The position numbers were made by a program, and so were the translations under genes. A stretch of DNA of 15,876 nt, taken from the NCBI GenBank assembly GCA_026986655.1, contig JALSOD010000061.1:1-15876 (forward strand), in the 5' to 3' direction. Source of the DNA: Caldifarciminota bacterium (GTDB taxonomy: Bacteria; Hydrothermota; Hydrothermia; B15-G9; WFZT01). Below, one piece after another: positions 1 through 8,373 of this stretch. Position 1 is the stretch's first letter. The number at the start of each line of letters is the position of its first letter. Below the pieces are notes generated by a model. It made no database searches. It saw only the letters and a list, made by a program, of their open reading frames with translations, and had not been told where the DNA came from.

Positions 1-2384
1 AGATTTCCTGCGATTGAAATTGGAAACGTTGTCAAAACAGGTGTTTCATCAACGTCTACGGGTACACCGATCCACCTCAACATATTTTTCATCAAAACTG
101 TAGCAGAATCATAACCTGAAACAGAGCTATTTATAGCCTCCCACGGGAACGTTAAATAAACAAGTTTGTATGCTCCTGAGTAGCGTATTCCCGCGGAATT
201 CCCATTGGATCTGTAGGTAAGGAGAGAGATTCCACCGTTAACAGGTAAAACTGCGTCTTTTGAATTAGCATTGTTTGCTCCACCTGCTCCAAAAATTACA
301 AAGCTCATTCCATTTGAAATAGGGTCTCCTGAGACGCCGACAACAAAGTAATCAGATACAGAGGAGTCTATATATGATGCGTGAAAATAATTTCTCAGGA
401 ATGATGATCCTCTGAGAGTTTGAGCAGCATTTTGACTTGAAATTATAAAATTAGTTCCAGCATTCATTGCAGTTTCAATCGTATCCAATTCTTCCTCGGT
501 AAATGGGGTGGATTCTTCACCAGTAAACCAGATAACTACGTTATGTTCTCCAAGACCGTAAATCCCACTTAAAGAAGGAACTCCCTGGTCTGAAACACTC
601 CAGTAGTCAAAATTTATATTAATTGAATTAAGAGCATCTATATAGTAGTGCTCATTATTCGTTCCACCATCATCGTCAACTATTAGCACATAAGGTTGAG
701 AAATCTGAAAAAATAATGTATCTCTTCCGATGACAGGACCTGGGCTATCTGTTATAAATCTAAGTTCAATCATACCAGTTACAGGAGATGCAGTATCAAC
801 AACAGTAAAGCTAATGGGATCAGTCAAATTGTTGGCCGTATCTCCTGGCTGTAAGGTGCCAAAAATTGAAACAGAGTCGTTAATCACAACTTGTGGCACA
901 AGAGATCTTGCAATAACTCTCAGATATTCAGCAGGTTGCCAACCAGTAGAATCGGTTAGTGAAATTCTAAGTTCAACTGTCTCACCTGGATCGGGACGAC
1001 CGTCACCATCGCCATTGTCAGAAAAAGAATAATGTTGAATTGAGACAAAAGATAACAATCTTCTACCAAGTAAAGAGACTGCTTTGTATGCATTCACACG
1101 GCCAGCTCCCAGATTTCCCGAAAGGTAATAGGAGTCATTTATAGAATCAGCGGTAGTTAGTATAATAGACTTTATACTGTCAGGAGGGTAAAACGGCGCT
1201 ATGGAACGTAAAAGTCCGACAACACCCGACACGAATGGGCTGGCCATAGAAGTACCATAAAAGGAATCATATCCGCCACCAGGAATTGTACTAAGTATAT
1301 TGTCCCCAGGAGCAGCAATATCAACCCACCTACCGTAATTTGAGTAACTGGATTTACGGTCATATTGGTCTGTAGCTGCTACTGAAATAACAAGTGGATG
1401 AGCTGCAGGATAACTTGGAGAACTTGTATTTTCATTACCCGCTGCAGCCACCAATACCATCCCGTGATTGTGAGCATACTGGAAAGCAGTCCCGAGAGAT
1501 CCTATCCACCCTCCCCAACTCATATTAAATACATCTGCCCCCATGTTTGTTGCATAATAAACTGCTGAAACTGAGTTTGATAACCAGTGAGATCTGATCG
1601 CAAGTATTTTACAATTAAAGCCAACTCCAGCTACCCCAAGACCATTATTAGTCACTGCGCTCGCGATGCCAGCCACATGTGTACCGTGAGTATAATCTGG
1701 ACCATTATGAGCAGGAGATGGATCATTATTGCCTTCATAAAAATCCCATCCTACAAAATCATCAACTTTGCCGTTACCATCATCATCTATACCATTTACA
1801 TCACCTGGATCAAAAACCCAGTGTCCACTAATATTTTCAATCACATGCCCATCCCCATCAGCATCCTCTCCAAGGTTCTGGTAAATATTATCAACGAGAT
1901 CTTCATGTCTCCAATCCACACCTGTATCATCAATGCCTATTATAATCGAAGAATCTCCTCTGGTAATGTTCCATGCTCCAATGGCATCCGCTACTGAAAG
2001 GCTCCACTGAAGATGAAGATACGGATCGTCAGGATAGAAAAAATAGACCTTGGCATAATCTGGATCAGCATATTTAACATCTTTAAATTCTCTAAGTTCA
2101 TCAACAAAATTAAAAACATTAGCAGAGGAATCAAATTTTATGAGGTAGATCAAGTCAAGGCCAAGAGATTTCGCATCTTCTGGCATTTTTGGATCAACAA
2201 TTAATCTTTTGAGACTTGTCACACCATATTTAGTAAAAACTTCTTTAAATTCAGGTAAATCGAATGGTGACAATACATTCTTTTCGAGCTTTGACCTCAA
2301 TGATTGATGAAACTGAACAACTGCATAACCGGGTCTTACTGGATTTAAAAGAGAAATTAGAAAATAAGAGATTAAAGCAACCAT
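1..2384 (-). CDS. Secreted subtilisin-like (S8) serine protease, C-terminus beyond window
   Basis: The frame is open for 794 codons from ATG 2384 to the window edge, with no stop, so the 3' end is missing. The S8 catalytic triad is intact by motif: Asp153 in IDDTGVDW, His233 in HGTHVAGI and Ser379 in GTSMASP, with oxyanion Asn317 in AAAGNEN. Residues about 18-115 look like an inhibitor-type propeptide. Residues 172-210 are an Asp/Gly-rich insert (ADGDGH, NGIDDDGNGKVDDF) that probably binds calcium. After the protease come an Ig-like module (about 452-560, DGDGRPDPGETVEL) and a Rossmann-like module (about 564-772, starting YVLIVDDDGG). The last visible residues look like a linker into a sorting domain (inference). 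An in-frame TAA at 2388-2390 fixes the start. The ribosome site (AAGAAGG) is weaker than those of the neighbours. The leader is hydrophobic but lacks the usual N-terminal Lys/Arg. Likely role: extracellular protein degradation or processing of surface proteins. Confidence 0.93.
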   Translation of the reverse strand, partial: MVALISYFLISLLNPVRPGYAVVQFHQSLRSKLEKNVLSPFDLPEFKEVFTKYGVTSLKRLIVDPKMPEDAKSLGLDLIYLIKFDSSANVFNFVDELREFKDVKYADPDYAKVYFFYPDDPYLHLQWSLSVADAIGAWNITRGDSSIIIGIDDTGVDWRHEDLVDNIYQNLGEDADGDGHVIENISGHWVFDPGDVNGIDDDGNGKVDDFVGWDFYEGNNDPSPAHNGPDYTHGTHVAGIASAVTNNGLGVAGVGFNCKILAIRSHWLSNSVSAVYYATNMGADVFNMSWGGWIGSLGTAFQYAHNHGMVLVAAAGNENTSSPSYPAAHPLVISVAATDQYDRKSSYSNYGRWVDIAAPGDNILSTIPGGGYDSFYGTSMASPFVSGVVGLLRSIAPFYPPDSIKSIILTTADSINDSYYLSGNLGAGRVNAYKAVSLLGRRLLSFVSIQHYSFSDNGDGDGRPDPGETVELRISLTDSTGWQPAEYLRVIARSLVPQVVINDSVSIFGTLQPGDTANNLTDPISFTVVDTASPVTGMIELRFITDSPGPVIGRDTLFFQISQPYVLIVDDDGGTNNEHYYIDALNSININFDYWSVSDQGVPSLSGIYGLGEHNVVIWFTGEESTPFTEEELDTIETAMNAGTNFIISSQNAAQTLRGSSFLRNYFHASYIDSSVSDYFVVGVSGDPISNGMSFVIFGAGGANNANSKDAVLPVNGGISLLTYRSNGNSAGIRYSGAYKLVYLTFPWEAINSSVSGYDSATVLMKNMLRWIGVPVDVDETPVLTTFPISIAGN

Positions 2385-2397
2385 TTTTTACCTTCTT

Positions 2398-2444
2398 ATA
2401 AATAGGGTGAGGCTTGCGCGTAGCGCAAGCCTCACCCTATTTAT
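2398..2444 (-). terminator. Perfect 22-bp inverted repeat, probable intrinsic terminator
   Basis: The arms 2398-2419 and 2423-2444 are exactly complementary around a 3-nt loop. A G+C-rich core of about 15 bp is flanked by an A-rich foot (ATAAATA) and a T-rich foot (TATTTAT), the layout of a bidirectional terminator. On the minus strand it lies 17 bp after the stop of the 543-residue propeller gene. The T-rich side is part of the stem, and no clean U-run follows. The ribosome site of the protease gene (AAGAAGG) begins right at its downstream foot, so it could also act as an attenuator or mask that site. Confidence 0.65.
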
Positions 2445-2461
2445 CAATACGCTATACTCGT

Positions 2462-4093
2462 TTATTTAACCACCACAAACTTTGATACAAGTGTCTCTGA
2501 ATTCGCAGCCATCTTCACAAGATATACTCCCTCAGCAAGATTTACAGGCAGGGATATAGAGTGTGAGCCTGCATTCGCAATAGCATTGTATAGAGTGGAT
2601 ATTTTTCTTCCAGTTATATCATAAAGATCAATGTTTACTTTTGAATCACGTGGAAGCGTAAATGAGAGCTCAGAATTGCCTCGAACCACTGATGGTACCT
2701 TAAGACTATATCCCGGTACCTGCATATGACCTTCACTCACACCAACTGTAAATGTAGTACCGTAGAAATAAACCTGATCTGGGGTGTTTGCATCTGTATA
2801 AGAACCTACTACATGAATTACGTTATTATCTTTATATAGTCTTGCAGGAATTTCAAATGATTCTTCTTCCATAGAGTCAGGAACGGCTTCAATAGTAGTA
2901 TCAGTCCATGTAGCTCCTCCATCAGTAGAGACCAGAAGACCAATATCTGGTAATGTATCTGAGCCATTGATGAAGAATGCCTTATAAACAGCTACAAGGG
3001 TGCCATCGTCTGTAATTCCTATATCTGGTTGTGTAGCAACTGTAGAACCATTACCATCTCCTTCGAGGACTGTTGCAGTCCAGTTAGTCCATGCACCCGG
3101 GTGTCCGCCACCTGGTGTATAATACCAAATGTCTCCATATTCATGGTTACCGGTCCCGAACTTCCATATGATATGAGGTTTGTTATTTGAGTCAAGGACG
3201 AAGTTATATCCGTACCACCATCCACCAGCCGAGTCATATGGGGCGCCACCAGTGGCATTCCATAGAGGAATGGTATCCACCCAGGTTTGTCCTCCATCCA
3301 TAGACTCCATAAATACTGGAGCTATGGTAGCACCATAACCGTAATCAAATAGCCAGTCTGTAACAACGGCAATGTATCCATTAGATCCTATTCTCGGAAT
3401 AGGGGTGTCGTTCCAGCCACCTGAAATGGCGTTTGTGATAAATGTATCCGCATTCCAGTTTGTTCCACCGTCATAAGATACCCAGTAATAAGAGCTACCA
3501 TCGAAGATGTTCGCAGCAAAAACAATTATTGTATCACCAGAAGCATCTGCTGATGGAAGCCAGCAGTTCCACTGCTGGGAGTTTGGAAGTTCAACAACAT
3601 TGTAAAGGCCCTGTGGCCAAAGTACATCCCATGCAATCTTGACAGGACTTGGCTGATAAGCTCCATTTACATAAGCAGCTTCATGCCAGAAAAATAGAGG
3701 ACCTTGATGTGCCCAATGCTCCGGCCAAATAACACCAGGGTAAATTCTTCTAACAGCATTTGTACTTAGATCGTGAGTGGTCCATGATTGCCCACCATCG
3801 AATGAAATTGCGACTTTAACATTCTGGAAAATATTTGCAGGATCTCCAGAAGGTTCTCCATAAATTACGACAACAGTATCTCCATGGACTGCAATGTTCT
3901 TTCCGGGTGAGCCAAGTAATGCTCTTATATCTGGTATAGGACCCACGGTATCCCGAGGCATGAGTTTTGCAGAACCTGACACATTCCAGTAACCATCAAG
4001 TTTACTCAGGGCCTTTTTATTTGAGGGAACCTTAGCAAATACCATACTCCCCGCAATTAGCAGGGCTACCATTACTTTTACTACTCTATTCAT
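2462..4093 (-). CDS. Secreted Asp-box (sialidase-fold) propeller protein with T9SS sorting domain
   Basis: 543 residues. A signal peptide occupies residues 1-20 (basic MNRVVK, hydrophobic core, cleavage after VFA). Four Asp-box motifs, SFDGGQSW (97-104), SYDGGTNW (206-213), SMDGGQTW (264-271) and STDGGATW (389-396), mark blades of a BNR/sialidase-type beta-propeller covering about 65-450. Asp boxes are structural, and no sialidase arginine triad or nucleophile Tyr could be assigned, so enzymatic activity is not claimed. Residues about 463-543 form a T9SS type A-like C-terminal domain (VNIDLYDITGRKIS, then NLAEGVYLVKM and a final FVVVK). The expected route is Sec export, T9SS passage across the outer membrane, then surface attachment or release. 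The start at 4093 is supported by AAAGGAGGTG upstream; Met8 is less likely. The gene lies 19 bp after the lipoprotein gene and is the last one before the hairpin. A carbohydrate- or surface-binding role is possible but unproven. Confidence 0.9.
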   Translation of the reverse strand: MNRVVKVMVALLIAGSMVFAKVPSNKKALSKLDGYWNVSGSAKLMPRDTVGPIPDIRALLGSPGKNIAVHGDTVVVIYGEPSGDPANIFQNVKVAISFDGGQSWTTHDLSTNAVRRIYPGVIWPEHWAHQGPLFFWHEAAYVNGAYQPSPVKIAWDVLWPQGLYNVVELPNSQQWNCWLPSADASGDTIIVFAANIFDGSSYYWVSYDGGTNWNADTFITNAISGGWNDTPIPRIGSNGYIAVVTDWLFDYGYGATIAPVFMESMDGGQTWVDTIPLWNATGGAPYDSAGGWWYGYNFVLDSNNKPHIIWKFGTGNHEYGDIWYYTPGGGHPGAWTNWTATVLEGDGNGSTVATQPDIGITDDGTLVAVYKAFFINGSDTLPDIGLLVSTDGGATWTDTTIEAVPDSMEEESFEIPARLYKDNNVIHVVGSYTDANTPDQVYFYGTTFTVGVSEGHMQVPGYSLKVPSVVRGNSELSFTLPRDSKVNIDLYDITGRKISTLYNAIANAGSHSISLPVNLAEGVYLVKMAANSETLVSKFVVVK

Positions 4094-4112
4094 ACTACAC
4101 CTCCTTTTAATT

Positions 4113-5036
4113 TTAATTTGAATTTGATTCTTCTCGAATTTTTTCTAAAATTATCCAGTAATTATCAGGATCAAATGGGTCTCCGGAAAATGACCAATTT
4201 GGATCCAGAATCTTTAATTCTTCCACACAATTAGCCATTAACCCGCTCCAGAAATAACTCTCCGCGAGTACTATTCTCACCCCTCTTTCTCCAATGTATG
4301 GATAATGGAGAAAGTTATTTTGTATACCGTGAAGAAGAGCAGCCTTGGCATAAGATATAGCAGTCATTAAGTATTTCCCATCAGTATTTGATGCAGCAGC
4401 TACTGCTGTTCCTATATGAGCAAACAAATTTGTTTGTAAAGAATCCACTTCAGAAATATCCTTAAAAGTAAAATAATTAACAACGAGTGTGTCTTTTATG
4501 TGAGGTCCTATTAAACTATCATATAAAACTGTAGCTTTTATAACTATCGTAGAATCGGTAATCTGTCTTAATGCTTGATTTACATAGTTTATGGTAGCGG
4601 AACTAACACCTATAATCGGTCTATGCTGTAATTCTACAACTGTAAAAGTATCTACTTCATCTCCCATGGTGTCTATCTCAAGCCAGTATTTTTCAGTATC
4701 GGATGGAAGGACAATCTCATGAAAAACCGGCTGAACCATACTGCCACCACTCAGAATTATAGCAAATGAAAAAGCTGATTGTGCAACGTCTGGTGTGTTT
4801 AATCCCACATCACTCCATGCAAGACCAAGATGTGCCTGTGGTATAGTATTATCCATTCTTATAACTTTTTCAAAAGTAGCCTTTGCAACAACAAAATCAA
4901 GACTGTCATAATGCTCCCATGCTGAATCGAGCACAGTTAGAGGTTCTTCAGGAGGAGGAAAAACATTAGAGTTCTTAACTCCACAACTCACAGCTATAAA
5001 ACTAAGAACTGCCAGTGAGAATAAAAGTTTCTTCAT
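4113..5036 (-). CDS. Outer-membrane lipoprotein with TPR-like repeats
   Basis: 307 residues. The N-terminus MKKLLFSLAVLSFIAVSC is a lipoprotein signal: basic start, hydrophobic core and lipid-acceptor Cys18 (lipobox AVSC). Residue 19 is Gly rather than Asp, which does not call for inner-membrane retention, so outer-membrane placement is expected. Residues about 34-95 read as TPR helices (AWEHYDSLDFVVAKATFEKV, then PQAHLGLAWSDVGLNTPDVA). More helical, Ala-rich segments follow at about 215-280. TPR proteins usually mediate protein-protein contacts, so this could be a scaffold or periplasmic/surface partner of the receptor or exported proteins (inference). No SusD signature was recognised, although SusD proteins are also TPR-containing lipoproteins. 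ATG 5036 is preceded by AGGAGG, 12 bp after the preceding gene's stop. The specific function is unknown. Confidence 0.85.
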   Translation of the reverse strand: MKKLLFSLAVLSFIAVSCGVKNSNVFPPPEEPLTVLDSAWEHYDSLDFVVAKATFEKVIRMDNTIPQAHLGLAWSDVGLNTPDVAQSAFSFAIILSGGSMVQPVFHEIVLPSDTEKYWLEIDTMGDEVDTFTVVELQHRPIIGVSSATINYVNQALRQITDSTIVIKATVLYDSLIGPHIKDTLVVNYFTFKDISEVDSLQTNLFAHIGTAVAAASNTDGKYLMTAISYAKAALLHGIQNNFLHYPYIGERGVRIVLAESYFWSGLMANCVEELKILDPNWSFSGDPFDPDNYWIILEKIREESNSN

Positions 5037-5048
5037 TTCAATCCTCCT

Positions 5049-8000
5049 TTACCTTAAATAAATCATTTTCTTAACAGATTTCCTGTTAGGCGCCTCAAAC
5101 TTTATAAAATAAACCCCCGGAGTTAGAATAGAAGTGTTAATATAAATCACGTGATATCCTGTTTTCATCTTACCGTGATACACTCTTTTTACCAGTCTGC
5201 CAGAAGAATTGTATATATCTATATTTACCTTGTCAGATTGAGGCAGTACTACAGCAAGCTCAATTTTATTGGTAGATAACACTAAAGAACCATTCAATAT
5301 CGAAAAATTGAATTTCATTCTATGAGAAGCACCTTTTCTCAACTGAAAAACACCAAATTTCCTGGTTTTAAATACATAAGAATTATCACCAACAATATAT
5401 GTTGGAACAGGTCTCCAATCTCCATCTTCATATCTGTAAACGGATAAATTAGAAACCATTATTGGTGACTTTAAGGTAATTGTAACATCCCTGTTTCCAA
5501 TTAAATGATCGTTTCCGATGACAAATACATCAGATGTCCCTGAATCTGCACCTTTAAATGTCCTTTCAGCGTAATCTTTATTGATTTTATCTATCAGCAA
5601 TGGGGTAGAAGAGATAAATGTCATAGACGGAACATTAATTATTACATCTCCATCAAGTGCCAAAATTGTTCCACCGTCTGATGTAATACTTTGCATACTT
5701 ATTGTATCTAATGAAACCTCAGCCTCGTTTCCAGCAAGATCCTGGGCTTTAACTGATATAAGTATATCCCCATTCAAATCGAGAGATATAGGGGTAAAAT
5801 AGTTATAAACACTGTCTCCTTTGTTAAGCAATTTTAAAGCATAATTCCTCACAATAGGCGAATCGGTAAGAGTGGAGAAGGTAACCACAGGAGCAGGCAC
5901 ATTAACATCAGACATGAGTCCATAAAATTTACTTCCAACTTTATCATATCCTGATAAATACATTTGTATAAATCTTGGATTTCCTGGATTTTGAAGGGCG
6001 TATGAACCCACCACGTGAGGTGCTGTAGTATCTTCCGATATGTAGTAAGAAATTGTCTTATTAACGTTTGAATTCGCAATCAAAAATTTAAATGCACTAC
6101 AGGTATCAGGGGTAAAAGTCAATGAAAATCTTCCGAGGGAATCCATTGAGATAACATGAGCTATAGAATCTCCACCACACACTACAAAAATTGACAGATA
6201 ATTCTGGTCACCATCACGTGTATTAAATCTTACTCCAGTGGTATCTTGTATTACATCACGCCATACTGAGAAACCTGCCGGAGCCATAACCTGAGGAGTC
6301 TTTTGCTCATCTGCACTTGGCAAATCTGATATCGCATCTGATTTCACATGAATGGTATCCATTGGTGGATTAAATCCATAAACAGTATCCACCATAGAAC
6401 CATCAAGATTTGTTAAATACAGGGTCCTGTTAAATGTCAGAGCAAGATACCATTTTTGTGCAAATAGAGGTAACGAATCCTTTCCGTTTGTGTATTTCTT
6501 TATTATTCTATCAAGCGACCTATATCCTCTCAGTCCCCCGTGTAAAACATCTTTTGTAATAATGGTATCACCATAAAGTTGAGACAGATAATCAAACCAT
6601 AACAACATTCTTTCTCTATCAATTTCCCTTGCAACGGGCGAATTCAACCACTGATGTGTATAATCCAGTAAAGGGCTATTAAGGTATTTCTTGTTACCAA
6701 GATATGATATACCACCTGAAACACCGTCGGCAAAGTCAAATCCACATTTATATGATGCCCAAGCTGCTATACCTGTGATTTCAGCAGGGTGCGCATTCAT
6801 ATCAAGAGACCAGACTGCATATCTTCCTATCAAGTAACTAATAAACGCCTGCAATTTAGATTGATTAATACTTCCACTAACAATAAACTTGGAAAGGTCT
6901 ACGACAATAACTTCTCTTTTTGTAGAGTAGCTATAATCAATTTCTTCGTCCCGGGGATCAAAGTATCCATAAACTGGGATTACTGTAGGATCAGTAGCAT
7001 TAGATGTCTGAACCAACCTTGTTAGAATAACATATACTCTTGGATCGTTATCTATATCTACAAGATCGTTTGGATTAATTTTTAACTTTGAAATTATAGT
7101 ATTAAGAACGCTTACACTATCATTTTCGAGAAGGCTTGCAACAGTGGCTACGGATCTGTCTGTCATTAGACTACCAACACCATTAGAAACATTTTCCCAC
7201 ATTGACAATGAATCGCTGTATCGGTATATCCCCTCATCGCACCCAAGATAAAGTTTACCGTCGTCATTATAAATCGTGTAAACATTTTTACTTCCAAGTA
7301 ACCTCAGGGTTTCAAGGCCATTTGAAAAATCCTGCCATGTGGTACCATTATCCGAAGATTTGAAAACACCGCCGCCAAGAAGTGATACATAAATTGTATC
7401 ACCGTCAAGAATCACATCAGTAACGGGATATTCAAACTGACCGAGGGTTCGCCAGGAATTTCCATAATCCTGTGTTACAAAAAGACCACTGTCTGCAGCA
7501 ACATAAAATCTTCCTGAGATGGAATCGAAGCGAATATGATACACCCTCCCAAAATTGACATTTAAACTATCCCAATCGTTATTTTGCCATCTATAAACAC
7601 CGCTCGAAGCTCCAATTAATAATCTCGAAGAGTCAGATGGATCCTCACAAATAGCGTAAACGGTATCCGTTAGTGTACCCTTTAAAGTATATGAAGATGA
7701 CGAATTAAATCCCTGAGTCTCCACCCTGTATACCCCAAAAGCGGTCGCTGCATATATCACCTGTCCCCTTGCGCCAAATCCTCTTGTTTGATAATTAACG
7801 GCCAGACCGTAGACAATTGTATCAGCAAATGCCTCAAGCTTCCAAGCGCCTGGTGTTTGAGTAAATATAGAACTAAAAAGGCCATCTGAAGTAGCCGCGA
7901 ATATCACCGCTTTAATAGCTTGAAGACTATCGTCTACATAAGTAAAATCATGGATATCCATGTCAGCAACAACAACAGTGTCACCCGTTCCTCTAATATA

Positions 8001-8360
8001 TCGGTCTACTTTCAAATCCATCCCTGACAAACCTCTTTCCCATATCCAGTTTTCACCATCTGAACTATTATAAATATACGCTGGATCCTGTCCCGGGAGT
8101 CTCTTGGAGCCAATCCATAACTTATTGTATGAATTACCAATATGGAATTTGCCTATTTTAATGATAGCTACTCTATCTGCTGATACTATATAAAAATTTC
8201 TGCCCTTAAATCTAACTACTCCTACCTGAGGAAGAGTATCTCTATTTAATATCAGTCTAAAATTGTTAACATAAAAGCTTATTGTATCTCCTACCTCTTT
8301 TGCAGTTAATGTTGAAAAAATCATCAAAAAAAGAACAACTCCAATTTTTTTTAATCGCAT
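5049..8360 (-). CDS. Large secreted propeller protein with degenerate metallopeptidase-like domain and T9SS sorting domain
   Basis: 1103 residues from ATG 8360. Domains in order: signal peptide 1-20 (MRLKKIGVVLFLMIFSTLTA); beta-propeller about 60-395 with Asp-box-like motifs SSDGENW (99-105), TQDYGNSW (296-303) and SSDNGTTW (335-342); a region at about 435-650 that reads like a secreted HExxH metallopeptidase (DPRVYVILTRL, YGYFDPRDEE, TKREVIVVDLS, GIAAWASYKCGF) but has LIGRYAVW where the zinc-binding helix should be; Ig-like modules about 700-890; and a sorting domain about 1026-1103 (VNIDIYNSSGRLVKRV, then TPGVYFIKFEA). It is probably surface-exposed and catalytically dead in the middle domain, so binding or structural in role (inference). 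A longer start at 8384 would put the ribosome site AGGAGG inside the coding region and overlap the upstream gene; at 8360 that site sits 6 nt ahead of ATG. The gap to the PorV-like gene is 13 bp. Confidence 0.88.
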   Translation of the reverse strand: MRLKKIGVVLFLMIFSTLTAKEVGDTISFYVNNFRLILNRDTLPQVGVVRFKGRNFYIVSADRVAIIKIGKFHIGNSYNKLWIGSKRLPGQDPAYIYNSSDGENWIWERGLSGMDLKVDRYIRGTGDTVVVADMDIHDFTYVDDSLQAIKAVIFAATSDGLFSSIFTQTPGAWKLEAFADTIVYGLAVNYQTRGFGARGQVIYAATAFGVYRVETQGFNSSSSYTLKGTLTDTVYAICEDPSDSSRLLIGASSGVYRWQNNDWDSLNVNFGRVYHIRFDSISGRFYVAADSGLFVTQDYGNSWRTLGQFEYPVTDVILDGDTIYVSLLGGGVFKSSDNGTTWQDFSNGLETLRLLGSKNVYTIYNDDGKLYLGCDEGIYRYSDSLSMWENVSNGVGSLMTDRSVATVASLLENDSVSVLNTIISKLKINPNDLVDIDNDPRVYVILTRLVQTSNATDPTVIPVYGYFDPRDEEIDYSYSTKREVIVVDLSKFIVSGSINQSKLQAFISYLIGRYAVWSLDMNAHPAEITGIAAWASYKCGFDFADGVSGGISYLGNKKYLNSPLLDYTHQWLNSPVAREIDRERMLLWFDYLSQLYGDTIITKDVLHGGLRGYRSLDRIIKKYTNGKDSLPLFAQKWYLALTFNRTLYLTNLDGSMVDTVYGFNPPMDTIHVKSDAISDLPSADEQKTPQVMAPAGFSVWRDVIQDTTGVRFNTRDGDQNYLSIFVVCGGDSIAHVISMDSLGRFSLTFTPDTCSAFKFLIANSNVNKTISYYISEDTTAPHVVGSYALQNPGNPRFIQMYLSGYDKVGSKFYGLMSDVNVPAPVVTFSTLTDSPIVRNYALKLLNKGDSVYNYFTPISLDLNGDILISVKAQDLAGNEAEVSLDTISMQSITSDGGTILALDGDVIINVPSMTFISSTPLLIDKINKDYAERTFKGADSGTSDVFVIGNDHLIGNRDVTITLKSPIMVSNLSVYRYEDGDWRPVPTYIVGDNSYVFKTRKFGVFQLRKGASHRMKFNFSILNGSLVLSTNKIELAVVLPQSDKVNIDIYNSSGRLVKRVYHGKMKTGYHVIYINTSILTPGVYFIKFEAPNRKSVKKMIYLR

Positions 8361-8366
8361 GTCAAA

Positions 8367-8372
8367 CCTCCT
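8367..8372 (-). promoter_or_regulatory. Ribosome binding site AGGAGG that sets the start at 8360
   Basis: Minus-strand AGGAGG followed by six bases (TTTGAC) and ATG 8360. It lies just after the stop of the PorV-like gene (TAA at 8374-8376) and inside the longer frame opening at 8384, so it argues against that longer start. Confidence 0.85.
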
Positions 8373-8373
8373 T

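Noticed and set aside
730..2204. Plus-strand open frames opposite the protease gene (730-1032, 1587-1997, 2013-2204)
   Set aside because: They are antisense to a strongly supported coding frame with an intact catalytic triad; their translations show no domain and they have no ribosome site of note.
2462..4093. Annotating the Asp-box protein as an active sialidase
   Set aside because: Asp boxes are shared by many propellers. No arginine triad or catalytic Tyr/Glu pair could be placed, so only the fold is claimed.
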